A stretch of 64,000 nucleotides of DNA from Physcomitrium patens (taxonomy: Eukaryota > Streptophyta > Bryopsida > Funariales > Funariaceae): positions 13,861,792-13,925,791 of the forward strand of contig NC_037263.1 of the NCBI RefSeq assembly GCF_000002425.4, read 5' to 3'. The notes below the pieces were generated by a model. It saw only the letters and a list, made by a program, of their open reading frames with translations, was not told where the DNA came from and searched no databases. The translations under genes and the position numbers were made by a program. Shown in pieces: positions 33,858 through 46,093 of the stretch. The first letter of the stretch is position 1. Each line of letters begins with the position of its first letter.

Positions 33858-35169
33858 TGTCGTGTTGTAACACAAGTATACCGTGAAAATATAAAGAAAG
33901 GAGACTTTTATTAATATTCAATTACCTCGAATATTGGGAGCAACGACCAACTCTAGTGCAAATACTGAGTGGCCAGGTTCAGTCACCCCGTTATAGTCAG
34001 CCGGGGCATACTGAAATGCTCCGTTTGATTCCAATAACGGGAGTCAGCAGGAAGGGAAAGGACCAATTCATGCGACGGGTGAGTCTGGTTCGAAGAGCCA
34101 ATTGAATCCAATTTCGAGAATCCAATCCGGGTCCTCTTATCCAATATGAAACTTGAATTGGTCGGGCAACCCAATACAATTTAATTACGGGGAAATCCGG
34201 GTCTTACTACTAGACTCTTATCCAATATGAGACTTGAATTGGTCGGGCAATCCAATGCAGTCTAATTATGGAAAAATCCTGGTTACTACGAGCATCTTAC
34301 CCAATGTGAGACCTGAATTGGTCGGGCGACTCAATGTGGACCCGAGTACAGGGTTTCGATTCTGTTTCAGGATGTCATATTCTCTGTGCCATTTCGAAAG
34401 CTCTGATGGCGGGAGCCAATTTTGGATCTAAGCTCTGACGATGGGAGCTAATTTCGGATCCAAGACGGAAGATTGAAGAAATTCAGAGGATAAGGTTAAG
34501 GGAAGAATGAGATCAGGGGAGAGGGTTTTTTTTTTTTTTCTGGGAAGATAAGGAAGAGCTAGCTTCAAGCTCTTTGCAAGGTTACTAGTTCGGTTTCATT
34601 GGAGGTTTTTGAAGATCAAGGGAATTGGAGAGGAGCTTCATGCTTCGGGTCGGGGAAGAAAAGACGGAGAATTGGATTTTTCTTCTTCATAGAGTTTTGG
34701 GAAGACTGAGGCAATCGTTGCTGAAGTCAGTGTTGTAATAGTGAATCGAGATTTTTTAATGAAGTGGGTTTGATTACTCTTGACTATTTTGTCAAATCAA
34801 GTTATGTCTGTAATTGAAGGATTAAAAGGATGTCTATAGGATTGAGTATGCGGAGTGAATGAAATTTATTGGGTTAATCTAATAAGACAGTCAGTGGATA
34901 CAACATCGTAAGTACAAAGCGGTATAGGAGATTAGCAGAATGAGTTGATCGGGGTTCTCTGTAACATCTAGAGACCTACCGGCTGGGGCAAAAAGGACTT
35001 CGACAAGCAGTCAAAGGGCATCCGTATAGATTTATGGTGTATTCTTACAGTCGTTTATATTCCAGTAGTCAAAAATTGATAGACTGCTTGACTATTGGCG
35101 AATCTCCATACTACCTTCTACAGCCAAACGCTCGGCACGTTCTCGAGCAGGAAAGTACGTAATACGACA
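33858..35169 (+). repeat. 5' LTR of Gyp-B2 (LTR-B)
   Basis: TGTCGTGTTG...AATACGACA. It contains three diverged copies of an internal unit of about 80 bp starting at 34138, 34219 and 34298 (each with CCAATATGA-like, GAATTGGTCGGGC), and a short palindrome at its outer end. Confidence 0.95.
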
Positions 35170-35173
35170 AAAG

Positions 35174-35191
35174 TGGTGAACCCGACGTGAA
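35174..35191 (+). promoter_or_regulatory. Primer-binding site of Gyp-B2 (tRNA-Trp)
   Basis: TGGTGAACCCGACGTGAA starts four bases after the 5' LTR and is fully complementary, over 18 bases, to the 3' end of plant tRNA-Trp (TTCACGTCGGGTTCA plus CCA). This tRNA would prime minus-strand synthesis. Confidence 0.85.
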
Positions 35192-35241
35192 AGCTTGAGG
35201 TGGAAGGTATTGGATTTCGGTTGATTTTATCTTTATTTTAT

Positions 35242-36380
35242 GGAAAACGAAAATAAAAATTTTGAAGGATTTTTGGGAGGAGTTTCTGGTGAAGATTCTT
35301 CTAAAGGACAAGGTATGCACATGGACCCATCTATTGCTAGTATGTTTCAAGCCTTCTCATTGTCAATGTAGCAACAGCAAAGCAATGATCGAAAGGAAGC
35401 TTTGGCAACTAAAGCATTGCAAGCAGTGGTCAATAAAATTGATCAATTTGATGGGAGGAATATTTCAAGGTATTTAAGATGTTATGTTCGTGAAATGGAA
35501 TTAAATCGGGTTTCTGAGAAGAAAATGGTTGCATTATTTGGACTTGCCACAATACCGGAGATAAGAGACCACATTACATCGATTACGGATCATTATGAGA
35601 ATTCATGGGAGGTTTTTTCACATGCATTGAAAGACGAATATTTCTTGAAAGATGCTGATCGCGTTACTAAGAAGCTGTTTCTGGAATGGATTGAACGGCC
35701 CAATAAGAATTTACAAGCAATAGAACTACTAAGCGAATTAGAGAGGTAGTACTCTCAATTATCGAAGGTAGAAAAATTGACATTAGAGGCGAACAAAGTT
35801 GATCTATTTCTTCAAGCTGCTGATGGAGAATTGCAAGAGAAATTAGAACTTCTTCTTGAAGACAAAGAAGAAGATGAAGGATTGACAACAAAGTAGAAGA
35901 ACATTGAAGATGCGGTGGGGTTGCTTACAAAAAGAGAAAGGAGGAAGGATAGAAGCAATATTTCGAAAACAGTACAAGCACCCAAAGCTCCAATACGTAA
36001 AACACCACCAATAATGCCTATAATTCAACCTTCGACATCCTTATCAAAGAAAGCAGATATGGGGATGGAAGAAATTATACGAGGAATGCGAGATCTTCAA
36101 ATCAAATTGGCAAGACTTGATGAGAATACTTCTATAAATAATTCGAAGAATGTTTCAAAACAAGGATACGTACACAGATGCATTTGGTGTGATGATGCTT
36201 CACACACTAGAAAAGATTGCAATGAATTTAATAATATGATACGGCAGGGAATTATTTGCTGGAAAGATGGGAAGATAGCATTGAAAAATAGAGAGGATCT
36301 TCTTCAAACCAATTTTGGCAAGGGAGGAATGAGAGCATTGGTTCAAGATTACCTAAAAGAGTATGAAACAGCAACATGAA
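35242..36380 (+). mobile_element. Gyp-B2 gag region
   Basis: Starts at MENENKNFEGFLGGVSGED soon after the leader. A gag-like core (MVALFGLATIPEIRDHI, 35528-35580) is followed by an acidic helix and a CCHC zinc knuckle, CIWCDDASHTRKDC (about 36178-36220). This is the coat-forming and nucleic-acid-binding protein. The region has a few interruptions. Confidence 0.8.
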
Positions 36381-36403
36381 AGAGTGCAAGTTATGATGCT
36401 AGA

Positions 36404-37845
36404 GTGGATGATGAAATTGGTGGAAGTATGAAAACTAGTGAGTTTTGGGCTTCTGCCGTTTCTACAATGCAAGAAGGGAAATTACCTCGAGAAGCGTTAT
36501 TGAGAACTGCAGCTACAATACGAGGTAGAACAGGTTGGGAGGATCTTGTTGAGTTTCTTTCAGTTCATGCATATATTGCTAAGAGCCAACATGAAGCTTT
36601 GATGGAAGAAAAAAGACGAGAAAATTTTGATGATACTAGAGAAGGAAATTCTTCTAAGAGGCAAACTCGAGGAGACAAGGCTCGGGAAGTAGCTTCACAA
36701 GAATTGCCTGTAAAGGATACTTCAGCACCATTGGGAGAAAAAACAAAGGAGACAAAAGATAAAGACAAATCAATTGCTTATAAGCTACTTTCTGACATTG
36801 AAGCGGCAACAAATTTGAAAGGGGTGTTGGAAGAACGTATATTAAATGCTAAGGTGGAATTCACATTGAAAGAAGTCTTGGAAATTACAAAGAAGGAGTT
36901 TCATGATGTCATCATTGACAACATTAAGCGAAAGAGGCAATTAATGGGCGAAACTGGAATAAGTCATGCTATTGATGCAAGAATATATATAGATGAAGAA
37001 GAGGTTGATATTGGTTACAAGCAACCAAAAAATGAAAAGAATGGGTATAATCAACGAGTGCGTTTCGAAGATTCTAGTGACAAGAAAATGGAAACTTTGA
37101 GCCATTATACTCGAAAGCATTGGGCAAGGGCAACTACTGAGGTATTGGTGAAAGTAGGAGATATAGAAGAACCAATTGTTGTTTTAGTCGACCATGGTTC
37201 TAAAATAAATCTCATGTCTAAAGATCTTTATAAGAAGTAAAAATGGCCAATTGATATGGAACATGGATGGGCAATTCGAGCAGCTAATAACACACGGGGC
37301 GAATTATATGGAGCTTGTCCAGATGTCAAAATTCGGATTGGAGATGTTGCGACGGAGCAACATTTCTTCGTTCAAGATACAATGTCTTATCCGTTGATTT
37401 TATGACAACCTTATACTACAGCAACACGGATGGAAACAAAAGTACTTGACGATGGTTCTGCTTATGCAAGGATACATAGCGAAGATGGGAGGAAAGTTGT
37501 ACAATTTCTAACAGTACCTCCTAACCATGAACGGAATTGAGATAGGTTGAGGGAGAAACCATTGCCAAAGATTCTTGAAGGATTTAAGGATTTTGGGGAG
37601 GTACCACTGTAAAGCGAGATTATGGAGGTACAAAGGAGGAGGTACTCTCGCGAGATGAAGGTGTCTTTGATGCGAGTTTTATTGGTATATTGGAGAATGG
37701 AAATATTATGTATAAAAAAGTTAATGATTTTAAAAGAAAAGAAAGAAAAAGATTACATGATATTGAAGGACAATTACGCAAGTTAGGTACATTGTAAGTT
37801 GATGAGAGGATTTTAGGTGTTTATGAAGAAAATGGACTGGAAGAT
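36404..37845 (+). mobile_element. Gyp-B2 protease region and linker to RT
   Basis: A linker segment rich in Lys/Glu (36404-36950) precedes a retropepsin-like domain with VVLVDHGSKINLMS (about 37170-37215) and the expected downstream hydrophobic motif. The linker toward RT runs to the Gyp-D insertion at 37846. Matches Gyp-B1 28770-29843 in order and wording. Confidence 0.75.
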
Positions 37846-38406
37846 TGTCAAGGACAAGAACTCGATGAAAAAATAGTTCAGACAAGTAAGCCTTCACTCA
37901 AAGAAAAGTAACAAAATATGAATTATAAGTATGTATATTGAAAAGAGAAACTAGAATGGCTATTGCCAAAAGACAAGAAAACTAGAGACCCTTGAAACTA
38001 GACTAGAAGCAAGAAAAGAGTTGACAAGAGTGAAGAAGCCTTCACTCTTGTCTCTATATATACTATCTAACTAGGGGCTACGTGGTGACGTTCTATAGGA
38101 CCTCCAATATGTGTTGACTTTGTAGGACACATGCCTTGACTTACAAGGCAAGTTTTTCTACGTGTGGGCCACATAGTTAGCTTGATCTTCAAGCTAACAA
38201 CATGTGTGGCACATGGCCAACTTGTTGACCACGTTTTTAATCCAAAAAGTCAATTAAAGACACCTATGAAGTCAAAGCAGCATCTAAGAAGTTTCTAGGA
38301 AGCTTCTATATTAAATATTATACAATTAACTTACTTTTATCTACTTTTACTTACTTCTACCTATTTCTATATGTAATTATTAGCTTACATGATTATGGCC
38401 GTGACA
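37846..38406 (-). repeat. 3' LTR of Gyp-D (LTR-D)
   Basis: Plus-strand ends TGTCAAGGAC and GGCCGTGACA. On the minus strand a G-rich purine tract (ACGGGGGGG) precedes it. It contains two GAAnnTTC dyads at 38288-38306. Confidence 0.95.
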
Positions 38407-38964
38407 TTACCCCCCCGTCTAGGGACGAGTTCCACGAGGAGCGGTCATCATATGTTGAAGAAATCTATGATGCGACAAATTGTATTCGCCACATACTCTG
38501 ATCTCTGTTCTCTTCGAAGATGATTGATAGGGCCTCTCAACTATCGGTAGTGTCCCATACCAGGGCGGGAAGACCACCCAGTTATTTGATCATTGTTGAG
38601 GCCTTCGTAACTTCCTTCGAATAGAATATTCAGAACACCATCAGGAGTTGTTCCTACCTCTAGCAAAATCACCAAACATCGAGAGTCCCTTCCCAAATCG
38701 TGATACCAAATGCGTTGTATCTCACCATCTATTCGAGGAAGAACATGTCATTCTTGAAGATCTTCATCTCGATTGCATCATCTTGAAGGTTGTGACAATC
38801 GTAATGTCTCATCCGGCAAGTCAGCAAACGAAGGTTCTTGAGTTGAATCCGCTGGTTGTTGGCTCTCCATCTAATTAGCGTCACAAATGCAAAGAAGTTA
38901 CAAACAAGGATAGAAAATTGAATGTTATCTTGCCTCAATCTTGTCTCTTATATAAGAGAGATTT

Positions 38965-39177
38965 TCATCTTGGTTTTGATGGATGTCGTTGATGAAAAAC
39001 TTTGACTTTAGCTGATGCATTTCCTAGATTCCTGGATGGCTCCCATGTGCGTTCACTAATATCATATCCGCACCAATGAACAAGATATTCCAGCTTATTT
39101 CGGCGCCGCCTTGAGTCTAATATCTCTTCTACCTCAAATTCTTCATTATTATCTACTTCTATAGGAGGCGGTGGCAT
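38965..39177 (-). mobile_element. Gyp-D chromodomain region
   Basis: FEVEEILDSRRRRNKLEYL, then VHWCGYDISERTWEP, a canonical chromodomain with its aromatic positions kept. It sits at the C-terminal end of integrase and matches the one in Gyp-C closely, so the two elements belong to related families. Confidence 0.85.
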
Positions 39178-39263
39178 TTATCTTCTTCCTTGTATATCCA
39201 CTGTCTTATATGGTTCAAGAAGAGACACGTAGAATACAGGATGGATCTTCATTGATTCCGGTG

Positions 39264-40594
39264 TTGTATTATGTCCTTTCCTGCTTGAGAACGCGCCGGG
39301 CGTCTAGCTGTAGAAGGTAGTATGAAGATTTGCCGATAGTCAAGCAGTCTATCAGTTTTTGACTGCTGGAATATAAACGACTGCAATAATGTACCGTAAA
39401 TCTATACGGATGCTCTCCGACTGCTTGTCGAAGTCTTTTTTTTTGCCCCAGCCGGTAGGTCTCTAGACATTACAGAGAACCCCGAACAACCCAAACTGTT
39501 AATCTTCAATACCCCTTTGTACTTACGATCTTGTATCCACTGACTGTCCTGTTAGATTAACCCAATAAATTTCATTCACTCCGCATATTCAATCCTATAG
39601 ACACCCCTTTAATCCTTCAATCACAGACGTAACTCGATTTTACAAAACAGTCAAGAGTATTCAAACCCACTTCATTTAAAAATCCCGATTCACCATTACA
39701 ACACTGACTTCAGCAGCGATTGGCTCAGTCTTCCCAAAACTCTACGAAGAAGAAAAATCCAAATTCTATGTCTTTCCTTCCCCGACCCGAAGCATGAAGC
39801 TCTTCTCTCTAATTCCCTTGATCTTCAAAAACCTCCAATGAAACCGAACTGGTAACCTTGCAAAAGCTTGAAAACCAGCTCCCCCCGATTCCCCGAAAGA
39901 AAAAAACCTCTCCCCTCAAAACTATATCCTACCTAACCTTATCCTCTGAATTTCTTCAATCTTCCGTCTTAGATCCGGAATTGGCTCCCACCTCAAGCTT
40001 GGATCCGAAATTGGCTCTCGCCGTCAAGCTTTCTCCTCTGTTTTTACCTTTAAGAAATCCATTTACCGAAAACAACGTTCCCTGAAACGGCACAGAGAAC
40101 AGGACAGCCTGAAACAGAATCGAACCCCGTAATCGGGACCACATTGAGTCGCCCGACCAATTCAGGTCCTATATTGGAAAAGATGCCCATAGTAACCTAG
40201 ATGTTCCCGTAATTGGGTCAAATTGGTCCTCGCGTCAGATTGGCTAAGACCCGTAGTAAGACCTGGATTTTCCGTAATTAGACTGCATTGGGTTGACCGG
40301 CCAATTCAGGTCTCATATTGGATAAGAGGACCCGGATTGGATTCTTGAAATTGGATCCAATTGGCTCCTCGAACCCGTCGTGTGAATTGGTCCTTCTCTT
40401 CCTGCTGACTCCCGTTATTGGAATCAAACGGAGCATTTCAGTATGCCCCGGCTGACTGTAACGGAGTGACTGAACCTGACCACTCAGTATTTGTACTGGA
40501 GTTGGTCGATGCTCCCAATATTCGAGGTAACTAAATATTAATAAAATTCTCCTTTCTTTTTATTTTCACTATATACTCGTGTTACAACACGACA
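39264..40594 (-). repeat. Solo LTR-B (1) inside Gyp-D
   Basis: 1331 bp, plus-strand ends TGTTGTATTATG and ACAACACGACA, flanked by CCGG (39260-39263) and CCGA (40595-40598). No family-B internal sequence adjoins it, so it arose by recombination between two LTRs. It lies in the integrase end region of Gyp-D. Confidence 0.9.
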
Positions 40595-41042
40595 CCGATA
40601 GATGTAACCGATATGCAACTGGGTTGATCTGTTCAGAAACAGAAAAGGGGCCAAGCCTACGATAGTCCAACTTGTCACAAGGTCGAGTAGTCTTGATATT
40701 GCGATGAAGTAGCCATACCTTATCACCCACGTTGATTTGTGGTTGCTCCTTATGATATAGATCTGCGTTTATCTTTTATCGTTCTTGAGCTTCCTTCAAT
40801 TACGTCTTCATTATTGCATGTAACTTTGACAACCGATTTGCCATATCTTCTGCTGTAGGATTATCAACTTTTGAAAAATCAAAAGTATCAAGTCGTGGAT
40901 GATAGCCATAATTGGCAAAGAAAGGTGTTTGTTGCGTGGAAGAATGTACCGTATTATTATAAGCAAACTCTGCCAATGGCAGAAGGTTTGTCCAATCATC
41001 TTGTTGGTAGTTGATAGTACACCTTAAATATTGCTCCAAGAC

Positions 41043-42266
41043 TTAGTTTATGCGCTCTGTTTGTCCATCAGTTTGAGGATGGAAAGCCGAAGATAGCTTT
41101 ATGTCCACTTTTAAAATCTTGAAAAGGGTCCTCCAAAATCTTGACACAAATTGAGTTCTCCTATCTGATATGATATCTTTAGGTAATCCATGATAGCGAT
41201 AGATATTATTAATGAAAAGCTTAGCTGTTTCTTCACTTGTGATAGATTTTGTACATGGCACAAAATGTGCCATTTTGGTGAAACGATCTACTATCACAAA
41301 TATAGAATCATAAGATCTTGAGCTTGGAAGATCTGTGATGAAATCCATAGAAATAAAAGACCATGGTTGTTCTGGTATAGGTAATGGCTGAAGAAGTCCA
41401 TAAGGTCGATGACGAGGAATTTTTGATCTTGAACAAATATCACATGATTGTACAAAGTCTTTGACTGACTTCCACATTTGTGGCCACCAAAAATCTCTTG
41501 ATATGAGTTCCAAAGTCTTATTATATCCAAAGTGCCCTGCTACTGGAAAGTCATGACGTGCTTGAAGAACACGTAAACGTGCTTCTCTTTCTGGAACATA
41601 TAGGCGTCCTTCAAAATATAATAGATTATTCTTGAACTCGAACTTAGAAGGATCATGAGACTTGGAAGAATTATTTTCAATATCATGAACAAGAGGGTCT
41701 GAGGACATACTGGACTGGATTTGCTTGAGAAAAGTTGAATCAACAGTCAATGTTGATTTCATTGCTCGGAGATAAAATTGCTCCGGTTTCAAGAGGATCG
41801 TTCTTTGTTGCTCATAAGCTGCATCTCCTTCTTTTGGTGCAAAATAAGAACGTCTAGATAGGGCATCGGACAAACCTTGTTGTTTTCCTGGCCGATAAGT
41901 GATAATGAACTCGAATCTTGACAAAGATATATTCCAACGAGCTTGACAACGATTCAACATGGGCGCTGACATAAAATACTCAAGGTTCTTGTGATCTGTA
42001 TACACAATGACTGGACTAGAAGTGCCTTCTAGATAATGATGCCATTCTTGAAAGGAATCTATGATCGCAAGAAGTTCTTTATCGTGGATCTCATAATTGA
42101 TCTCGGCTGCTGAGAATTTTCTTGAATGAAAAGCTATCGGATGAAGTTTGTCATCTGTTCCCGTTTGTGATAAAACTGCACCCAAGGCAAAATCTGATCC
42201 ATCTGTTTCCATAAAAAATGCCTTGGAAAAGTCAACACGATATAAGACTGGCGCAGAGACAAACAA
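41043..42266 (-). mobile_element. Gyp-D RNase H-integrase open stretch
   Basis: A 407-codon uninterrupted stretch. RNase H: METDGSDFALGAVLS, then HSRKFSAAEINYEIHDKELLA, YTDHKNLEYFM. Integrase: HFGYNKTLELISRDFWWP and CDICSRSK (zinc binding), then WSFISMDFITDLP, VDRFTKMAHFVP, DIISDRRTQFVS and FHPQTDGQTERIN, carrying the D, D and E positions. The length and order are those of a standard chromovirus pol. Confidence 0.9.
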
Positions 42267-42305
42267 TGTCTTTAAGGCTTCAAATGCTGCTTCCGCTTCT
42301 TGATT

Positions 42306-43558
42306 CTATTGGAATTTATCTTTACTAGTCAAGCGTGTAAGTGGAGCTGTAACTCGTGAGAAATCTTTGATGAAGATCCGATAGTAATTGGCAAATCCCA
42401 AGAAACATTGGACATCTCTTACTGTCCTTGGAATCTTCCAATCCATGATTGTTTGGACTTTCTTAGAATCCATCATGAGACCATCATTTGAAATGATGTA
42501 TCCTAAAAAGTCAACTTGAGTAGTGTGAAATACACACTTTTCTATCTTGGCATACAATCCTGCATCTCTAAGTTTATGTAATACTTGACGAAAATGTATT
42601 TCATGTTCTTCGACNNNNNNNNNNNNNNNNNNNNNNNNNNNNNNNNNNNNNNNNNNNNNNNNNNNNNNNNNNNNNNNNNNNNNNNNNNNNNNNNNNNNNN
42701 NNNNNNNNNNNNNNNNNNNNNNNNNNNNNNNNNNNNNNNNNNNNNNNNNNNNNNNNNNNNNNNNNNNNNNNNNNNNNNNNNNNNNNNNNNNNNNNNNNNN
42801 NNNNNNNNNNNNNNNATTGCTCCTCTTAGATCTATTTTTGTATAGATCTTAGCTTGATTCAACTGGTCAAGGAGTCCTGATATCAAAGGTAATGGATACC
42901 TGTTCTTGATTGTGATCTTGTTGAGTCCTCGATAATCAACACACATTCGTAAAGATCCATCTTTTTTCTTTACGAATAGAATTGGAGCTCCTGCTGGAGA
43001 TTTTGAATGGCGTATGAAATTCTTCGCTAAATTCTCGTCAATATATGTCTTGAGTTCAGCCATCTCATCTTGCGATAAACTGTAAATTGGTCCAAATGGT
43101 GGCTGAGTTCCTTCCTTGAGGTCGATTGAACAATCATATGGGCGATGCTCAGGAAGAATATCTACATTCTTTTTCTCAAAAACGTCTTGATACTCCTGAT
43201 ATTGACTTGGAATGCCACTTGAAGTCTTTACGTTTTCAGAAATAGGTGCAGCATAAATAGCAAAAGTTGATCCTTCTTTTGTTGCGTATATAAATGCTTT
43301 TGCACCTATCAGTACGGATTTTACTATACTAGACTTATAATTTTTTACTTGGTTGGTAGAACTATTAATAACGCTCTGAGAAAAGTCAAGTTTATGCAAA
43401 TTCCAATCTATTCGAGGGTTATATTTTTCTAGCCAGGATAAACCTAAAATAACTGGATTGGACGGGGATTTAATTATGTTAAAAGCTATGTAGCTATCAT
43501 GACCGTCTATTGTTACTTTTATAGGATGAGTTTCATGAGTGACATCTCCAGAAGACAA
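42306..43558 (-). mobile_element. Gyp-D protease end and reverse transcriptase region
   Basis: The segment begins with the protease end ([17 protein letters not shown]) and the linker. RT follows with [27 protein letters not shown] and [13 protein letters not shown]. The catalytic YxDD lies in the assembly gap (42615-42815). After the gap come FLGYIISNDGL and FLGFANYYRIFIKDFS, which close RT. Confidence 0.85.
42615..42815. other. Assembly gap (201 N)
   Basis: A run of undetermined bases inside the Gyp-D RT. The true length is unknown. Repeats on both sides make a collapse or misjoin possible. Confidence 1.
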
Positions 43559-43791
43559 GGGACGACCATCTATGACTTCTACATGTACTGATTTAGGTTT
43601 CTGTACAAAGGGTATTTTATGACTTTTAACAAATTATTCATCTAAAAAACATGCTGAGGCTCTCGAATCTAATAAAGCAGAGGCTTTGTAATTCTTAGGT
43701 CCTAAATATAAGTCTATTATAAAACAAGGAGAGGGTTCTGAGGAGAGGATAGGACCTTCATTAGGAATTGTACAAGGTTCCAACTGCACAG

Positions 43792-45132
43792 TGTTATGTT
43801 GTAACACGAGTATACAGTGAAAATAAAAAAAAGAAGGGGAATTTTATTAATATTCAGTTACCTCGAATATTGGGAGCATCGACCAACTCCAGCGCAAATA
43901 CTGAGTGGTCAGGTTCAGTCACCCCGTTACAGTCAGCCGGGGCATACTGAAATGCTCCATTCGATTCTAATAACGGGAGTTAGCAGGATGAGAAGGACCA
44001 ATTCACATGACGGGTTTGAAGAGCCAATTGGATCCAATTTCGAGAATCCAATCCGGGTCCTCTTACCCAATATGAGACCTGTATTTGTGGGGCAACCCAA
44101 TGCAGTCTAGTTACGGGAAAATCAGGGTCTTACTACGGGCCTCAGCCAGTCTGACGCGAAGACCAATTTAACCCAATTACGCGAGCATCCAGGTTACTAC
44201 GGGCATCTTACCCAATATGGGACCTGAATTGGTCGGGCGACTCAATGTGGTCCCAATTACGGGGTTTCGATTCTGTTTCGGATTGTCCTGTTCTCTGTGC
44301 CATTTTAGAGAACGTTGTTTACGGTAAATGGATCTCTTAAAGGTAAAAATGGAGGAGAAGGCCTTGATGACGTGAGCCAATTTTGGATCTAAGCTCTGAC
44401 GGCGGGAGCCAACTCCGGATCTAAGATGGAAGATTGAAGAAATTCAGAGGATAAGGTTAGGGGAGAATATAGTTTTAGAGAGGGAGGTTTTTTTCGGGGG
44501 AATCGGGGGGGAGCTGGTTTTTCAAGCTTTTGCAAGGTTACCAGTTCGGGTTTCATTGGAGGTTTTTGAAGATCAAGGGAATTAGAGAGAGGAGCTTCAT
44601 GCTTCGGGTCGGGGAAGGAAAGACATAGAATTTGGATTTTTCTTCTTCGTAGAGTTTTGGGAAGACTGAGCCAATCGCTGCTGAAGTCAGTGTTGTAATG
44701 GTGAATCAGGATTTTTAAATGAAGTGGGTTTGAATACTCTTGACTGTTTTGTAAAATCGAGTTACGTCTGTGATTGAAGGATTAAAGGGGTGTCTATAGG
44801 ATTGAGTATGCGGAGTGAATGAAATTTATTGGGTTAATCTAACAGGACAGTCAGTGGATACAAGATCGTAAGTACAAAGGGGTATTGAAGATTAACAGTT
44901 TGGGTTGTTCGGGGTTCTTTGTAACGTCTAGAGACCTACCGGCTGGAGCAAAAAAAAAGACTTCGACAAGCAGTCGAAGAGCATCCGTATAGATTTACGG
45001 TACATTATTGCAGTCGTTTATATTCCAGCAGTCAAAAACTGATAGACTGCTTGACTATCGGTGAATCTCCATACTACCTTCTACAACCAAACGCTTGACG
45101 CGTTCTTGAGCAGGAAAGCACGTAATACGACA
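43792..45132 (+). repeat. Solo LTR-B (2) inside Gyp-D
   Basis: 1341 bp, ends TGTTATGTTG and AATACGACA, flanked by ACAG (43788-43791) and ACGG (45133-45136). It is opposite in orientation to solo LTR-B (1) and lies between the protease and gag knuckle of Gyp-D. No internal family-B sequence adjoins it. Confidence 0.9.
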
Positions 45133-45139
45133 ACGGTCC

Positions 45140-46093
45140 CTATTGTAGCTGGACGAATCCGTTTTCCGACATGTTGTCTTTTTTGACCGTCGTACCCCTC
45201 ATTTTATAGTTGCGTCGTTTCTTTGGACAATGTTGAGCAGTGTGCTTAGGTTCTCCGCAATATAAACATAATCCTTCTTGACGACGATGAATCTTTTCTT
45301 GCTCAGTTAGGGGTTTAAAACATACCGTGTCAATTTACATATCTTCTACTTCCGAATGTACGTTTGGCAAAGATGTTGATATTGCCATTGAGTAATAACG
45401 TTGAGGTTCCCGTGAATGATTCTCGGATCGAAATTCAAAAAGTCGATTATCACATTTTACCGCAAAATCGATTGCTTGATTCAAAGTTTGAGGATCAGGT
45501 AAGTTGAGCATCAATTTCTTTACTTCGTATTACAATCCATAAAGAAATTAACTGATGAGTGCAGCATCATCCCACTTCATGTCAATTGCAAGTTGTCAAA
45601 ATTGTGAAGCATACATTGTTACTGAGCAATTTTCTTATCGCAGAATTTGGATCTTATTTGTTACAACACGAGTTGCATCGTGTTCACCATACATAGATCG
45701 AAACTCCGCCAAAAAAGCTTCCAAATTGTCCAATATTGAATTTCGTTGTTCAAGAAAAGACGAAAACCACGATAATGCAGAACCAGAAAGTAGAGTGCCA
45801 ATAAACCTGACTTGTGATCCTGGAGTTGGATAGCTTTGCGGTTGAAGTTCAATTGCCAATTGTACTTGATTGATGAACCCTCGAAACTTTGATCTCGTAC
45901 CATCAAATTTCTCGGGTAAGGCAATTCTTGGTTCTCTAGTGCTTATAGGGTGTTGTACAATTGGAAAAGGAACGTGATTTGTTGTAGATGTTGAAGCAGC
46001 TCCGATCATCTCTATATCCCCACTTTCTGCTATTCTTATTCTTTCATGTGTTGGTGAATTGAGTTGATGCATCGCAAGCATTAACTCCCTCAT
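45140..46093 (-). mobile_element. Gyp-D gag region with zinc knuckle
   Basis: The gag core (45635-46093) contains FDGTRSKFRGFINQVQLAI and SALSWFSSFLEQ, typical of chromovirus gag. A CCHC knuckle follows downstream in sense (CLYCGEPKHTAQHC, about 45225-45268). Gyp-C has a matching gag. Confidence 0.85.

Noticed and set aside
38648-38878. Plus-strand ORF near the 3' end of Gyp-D
   Set aside because: Antisense to the element in its non-coding 3' region, no motif; chance.
39264-45132. A single inverted-repeat element bounded by the two LTR-B copies
   Set aside because: Each LTR-B has its own flanking duplication, and the DNA between them is continuous Gyp-D sequence, so they are two separate insertions.
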